DNA of 64,000 bases from Synaphobranchus kaupii (Eukaryota > Chordata > Actinopteri > Anguilliformes > Synaphobranchidae). Position 1 is the first letter of the stretch. The number at the start of each line of letters is the position of its first letter. A program made the translations under genes and the position numbers. Of the stretch, positions 61,746-64,000 are shown in pieces. The DNA is taken from positions 66,340,849-66,404,848 of the forward strand of contig CM056383.1 of the NCBI GenBank assembly GCA_029718625.1, read 5' to 3'. The notes beneath the pieces were generated by a model, which saw only the letters and a list, made by a program, of their open reading frames with translations, was not told the origin of the DNA and made no database searches.

Positions 61746-63127
61746 ACGAACCGATGGTAACACGATTGAGCTTCTAATTCGTTTACTTTAAATGGCATAT
61801 CATGTCCAGAATGATGTCTGAAGTCTTATTCTAAGAATTTGTGAAGTAAATTCACAAATTCCCACGCACATGGGTTTTTGTTGTGCATTTATTTCCACCT
61901 TGTACCTAAAAGTGACCCTTTCCCCTGGATTACTTTTGTGGTATTTTAGCCTGCGTACTTTGAAGACGGCAGTTTAATCTCAGCACAGGGACATGGCACT
62001 TGTGTTTAGTGTGCACAGTTGGTTGCTAAGGAGTTTTGCCAAGTGAACGAGAACTAGCTTCACTTGTGCTTTGCCGATAGCATGTGTGTATTGTGCTGTA
62101 GGCAGTGTTCCTGTTACCACAGTGTGACAAGAAAGAAGAAAAAGAAAGTTATAACAAACCTCATTCTTATTGATCCCATGGCAGTTCTGTGCGTGCTCTG
62201 GCCATGCGTTCAGAGACTTTGCAACACAGCTTGGGGGTGCTCACACTCGCTTGATTAATCAATCATCATTCCTGTTTTTATGGAAGTTCGTGCAAGTAGA
62301 AAGAGGCAGGAAATTTTTCCCTATTGAAGCTGAGGTAGCCAAATCAAGTGCTATCCTAGAAAATCATCAAGAGCACCATTGTTTAATTCATTAAACACTT
62401 GAAAATGCACCCGACTTCAAAGTATATTGGCAGGAATTGGTCAAAATTAGTCAGCGGTGTTTTCTCAACATGAAACTGTTATTATATTATATATATGAAT
62501 TGCAGTCACATTACTCCTGGGAAGTTACACCAATGCTTTGGATGATGTTTCAGAGCCTGAATGTAAGCATTCCCAGGGATTCCACCTCTCAAGGAACATA
62601 TATGGCAAGTATAAATGCTTATATAAGTCGCTTGTTTAAATGGATGGTAAACCATGTTTATTAGATACTCAGTAGAATATGGATGCAAATGGGCGACTCA
62701 TGTAAATGTAGCTTTAGTAGCTACTACTGCACTTCGGCCATTAACCAACAAAGGTTTTGTTTTGCATAATGCATTGTTCCATTTAGATGGCATGTTTTCA
62801 AGTAGAAGGCAAACGTGTATTTTTGATATATGAACCAATTACAGGATAACACAACCTGGAATCCGGATGAATTGTCTTTTTTCTTTTTTCTCTTGCTGCC
62901 TAAATAAGTTCACTTTTTTTTCTATCTGATTTGTGGTGCCACGATATAGTCTGTGAATCTACCAGTGTCAACCTGCTTAATAAAGAACAATCAATTCACC
63001 AAACCATTTTCAGAAACCTGTGATTAGTAGCATCTTTTTATTTCCTGGCATTTAAATATAAATACTACATAACATGCCCACAAGTCATGACTATAATAAT
63101 TACTACAGTATGTTAAAAATCTGCCCA
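61746..63127. other. Intergenic, no gene seen
   Basis: Short open frames only, none with family resemblance. Confidence 0.5.
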
Positions 63128-63131
63128 TTAA

Positions 63132-63545
63132 AGGTTGTATCAGCGATTTTGGGTGACGTCACTTCTGAAGCGAAATCCCAAACAAACAGAGCCAATTATG
63201 TTATGTTTTAAAAAATAGTGTTCAAGCATCCAGAATTATAACCACGTTAATAACGTTTGTAAGAAACCAAACCGTTTGTAAATCCGTCAAGATTTCAGCG
63301 AGATAAGAGTATTAGCGTATTAGTATCACCCACCCCTTGTCGGTGATTGGTTGGAATACTGTTTATTTTGGTTTTGAGTGGTTGGTAGTACCATTTGTTT
63401 TTGTGTACGATCTCGGAGCATAGGCTGCCTACAGAGACGCGGTTTTTTGACGGCCTGCTTATGGGGCGGGCAGCTAGCGGATCGTGAGGAAAAATCAGAT
63501 GAATGTGATCATTTATGTTTCGACCCAAAATCGCTGATACAACCT
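63132..63545. mobile_element. TTAA-flanked MITE with perfect 22-bp TIRs
   Basis: TTAA at 63128-63131 and 63546-63549. AGGTTGTATCAGCGATTTTG GG at the left is the exact complement of 63524-63545. The interior has TGACGTCA and no coding capacity. TTAA points to piggyBac-type mobilisation. Confidence 0.9.
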
Positions 63546-63549
63546 TTAA

Positions 63550-64000
63550 GCGTTTTAAATCTCTGAAGGGTTGGCCTTACTGTTTTTCAGGTGTTCTGAA
63601 TGAAATCTTTAGTATGTAAATTATTGCATACCAGACATGACATGCTGTGACGTGTCATTTTTATCAATAGAAAGTGTGCTCACCATTTTGTGATTAAAAA
63701 CAAATACAGCCTGACTGACGAGTTTTAATTGTGGAAGGTACTTCTGGTTTCATTCCCATTCGGTTGACCAGTCTGTAATGCTTACCTGAATTAATAAAGA
63801 ATTGCACCCTGATTTTGGAATTAAAACACTTAGGGTAACTGTACCAATTAAGCCCACCAAAATCTGTTAGATTATGATGGTATGTATCAAAAATGCAATC
63901 TGTTAAAACTCTTATTTGAAATTTCATGAATGCATTTGTAGGTTTTTTTAAATTTGACAAAGCTATAAAAGAAAGCATTAGAAGTCATGGGCTTAATAGG
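63550..64000. other. Intergenic, no gene seen
   Basis: AT-rich to the end of the window. Confidence 0.5.

Overview
This window is vertebrate, almost certainly teleost fish, nuclear DNA. It has no bacterial-style gene packing. It carries transposon families typical of fish: a Sleeping Beauty-type Tc1 element, Ty3/Gypsy elements, Harbinger, an L1/Tx1-type LINE, and TTAA- and TA-flanked MITEs. It also carries a complete vertebrate miR-17~92 microRNA cluster. The species cannot be fixed from the sequence. The frequent TAGGCTA/TAGCCTA words near 60-62 kb are a further lineage hint that I cannot resolve.

The functional core lies at 53.8-57.2 kb on the + strand. Six microRNA hairpins occur in the canonical order miR-17, 18a, 19a, 20a, 19b, 92a within about 850 bp (56220-57073). 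The upstream 2-2.5 kb resembles the MIR17HG host-gene promoter and first exons. It has an E2F-like site (53962), strong splice donors (54123, 54167, 55781), a canonical CACGTG E-box (55694), a splice acceptor (56112) just before the hairpins, and a possible poly(A) signal at 57187. No protein-coding host gene could be identified.

The rest is a nested landscape of mobile elements. From left to right: a decayed HARBI1-like transposase (0.9-1.5 kb); a 2.15 kb non-autonomous LTR element with TG..CA ends, a 5-bp TSD and a tRNA-Pro-type primer site on the minus strand (5.84-7.99 kb); a truncated Sleeping Beauty-like Tc1 copy (9.9-10.85 kb); a solo LTR related to the 5.84 kb element (14.06-14.62 kb); a solo Gypsy LTR (15.66 kb); and a 41-bp x4 tandem repeat (18.16 kb).

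Next comes a complete 7.15 kb Ty3/Gypsy element on the minus strand (20747-27898). Its 1403-bp LTRs look identical and it has an ATTCA TSD. Its gag is intact, but pol carries four indels.

Further right are an internally deleted Tc1 element (30.9 kb), a TIR element (31.8 kb), a duplicated 270-bp block (37.4 and 40.0 kb) with a Harbinger MITE abutting the second copy, and a wrecked second Gypsy element on the + strand (43.27-45.5 kb). That element contains a perfect 100-bp inverted repeat. Beyond it lie three TTAA-flanked elements (46.4, 50.6 and 63.1 kb), a dead LINE (47.2-49.7 kb) and several small MITEs on either side of the microRNA locus. Long AT-rich stretches between these hold nothing I can call a gene.
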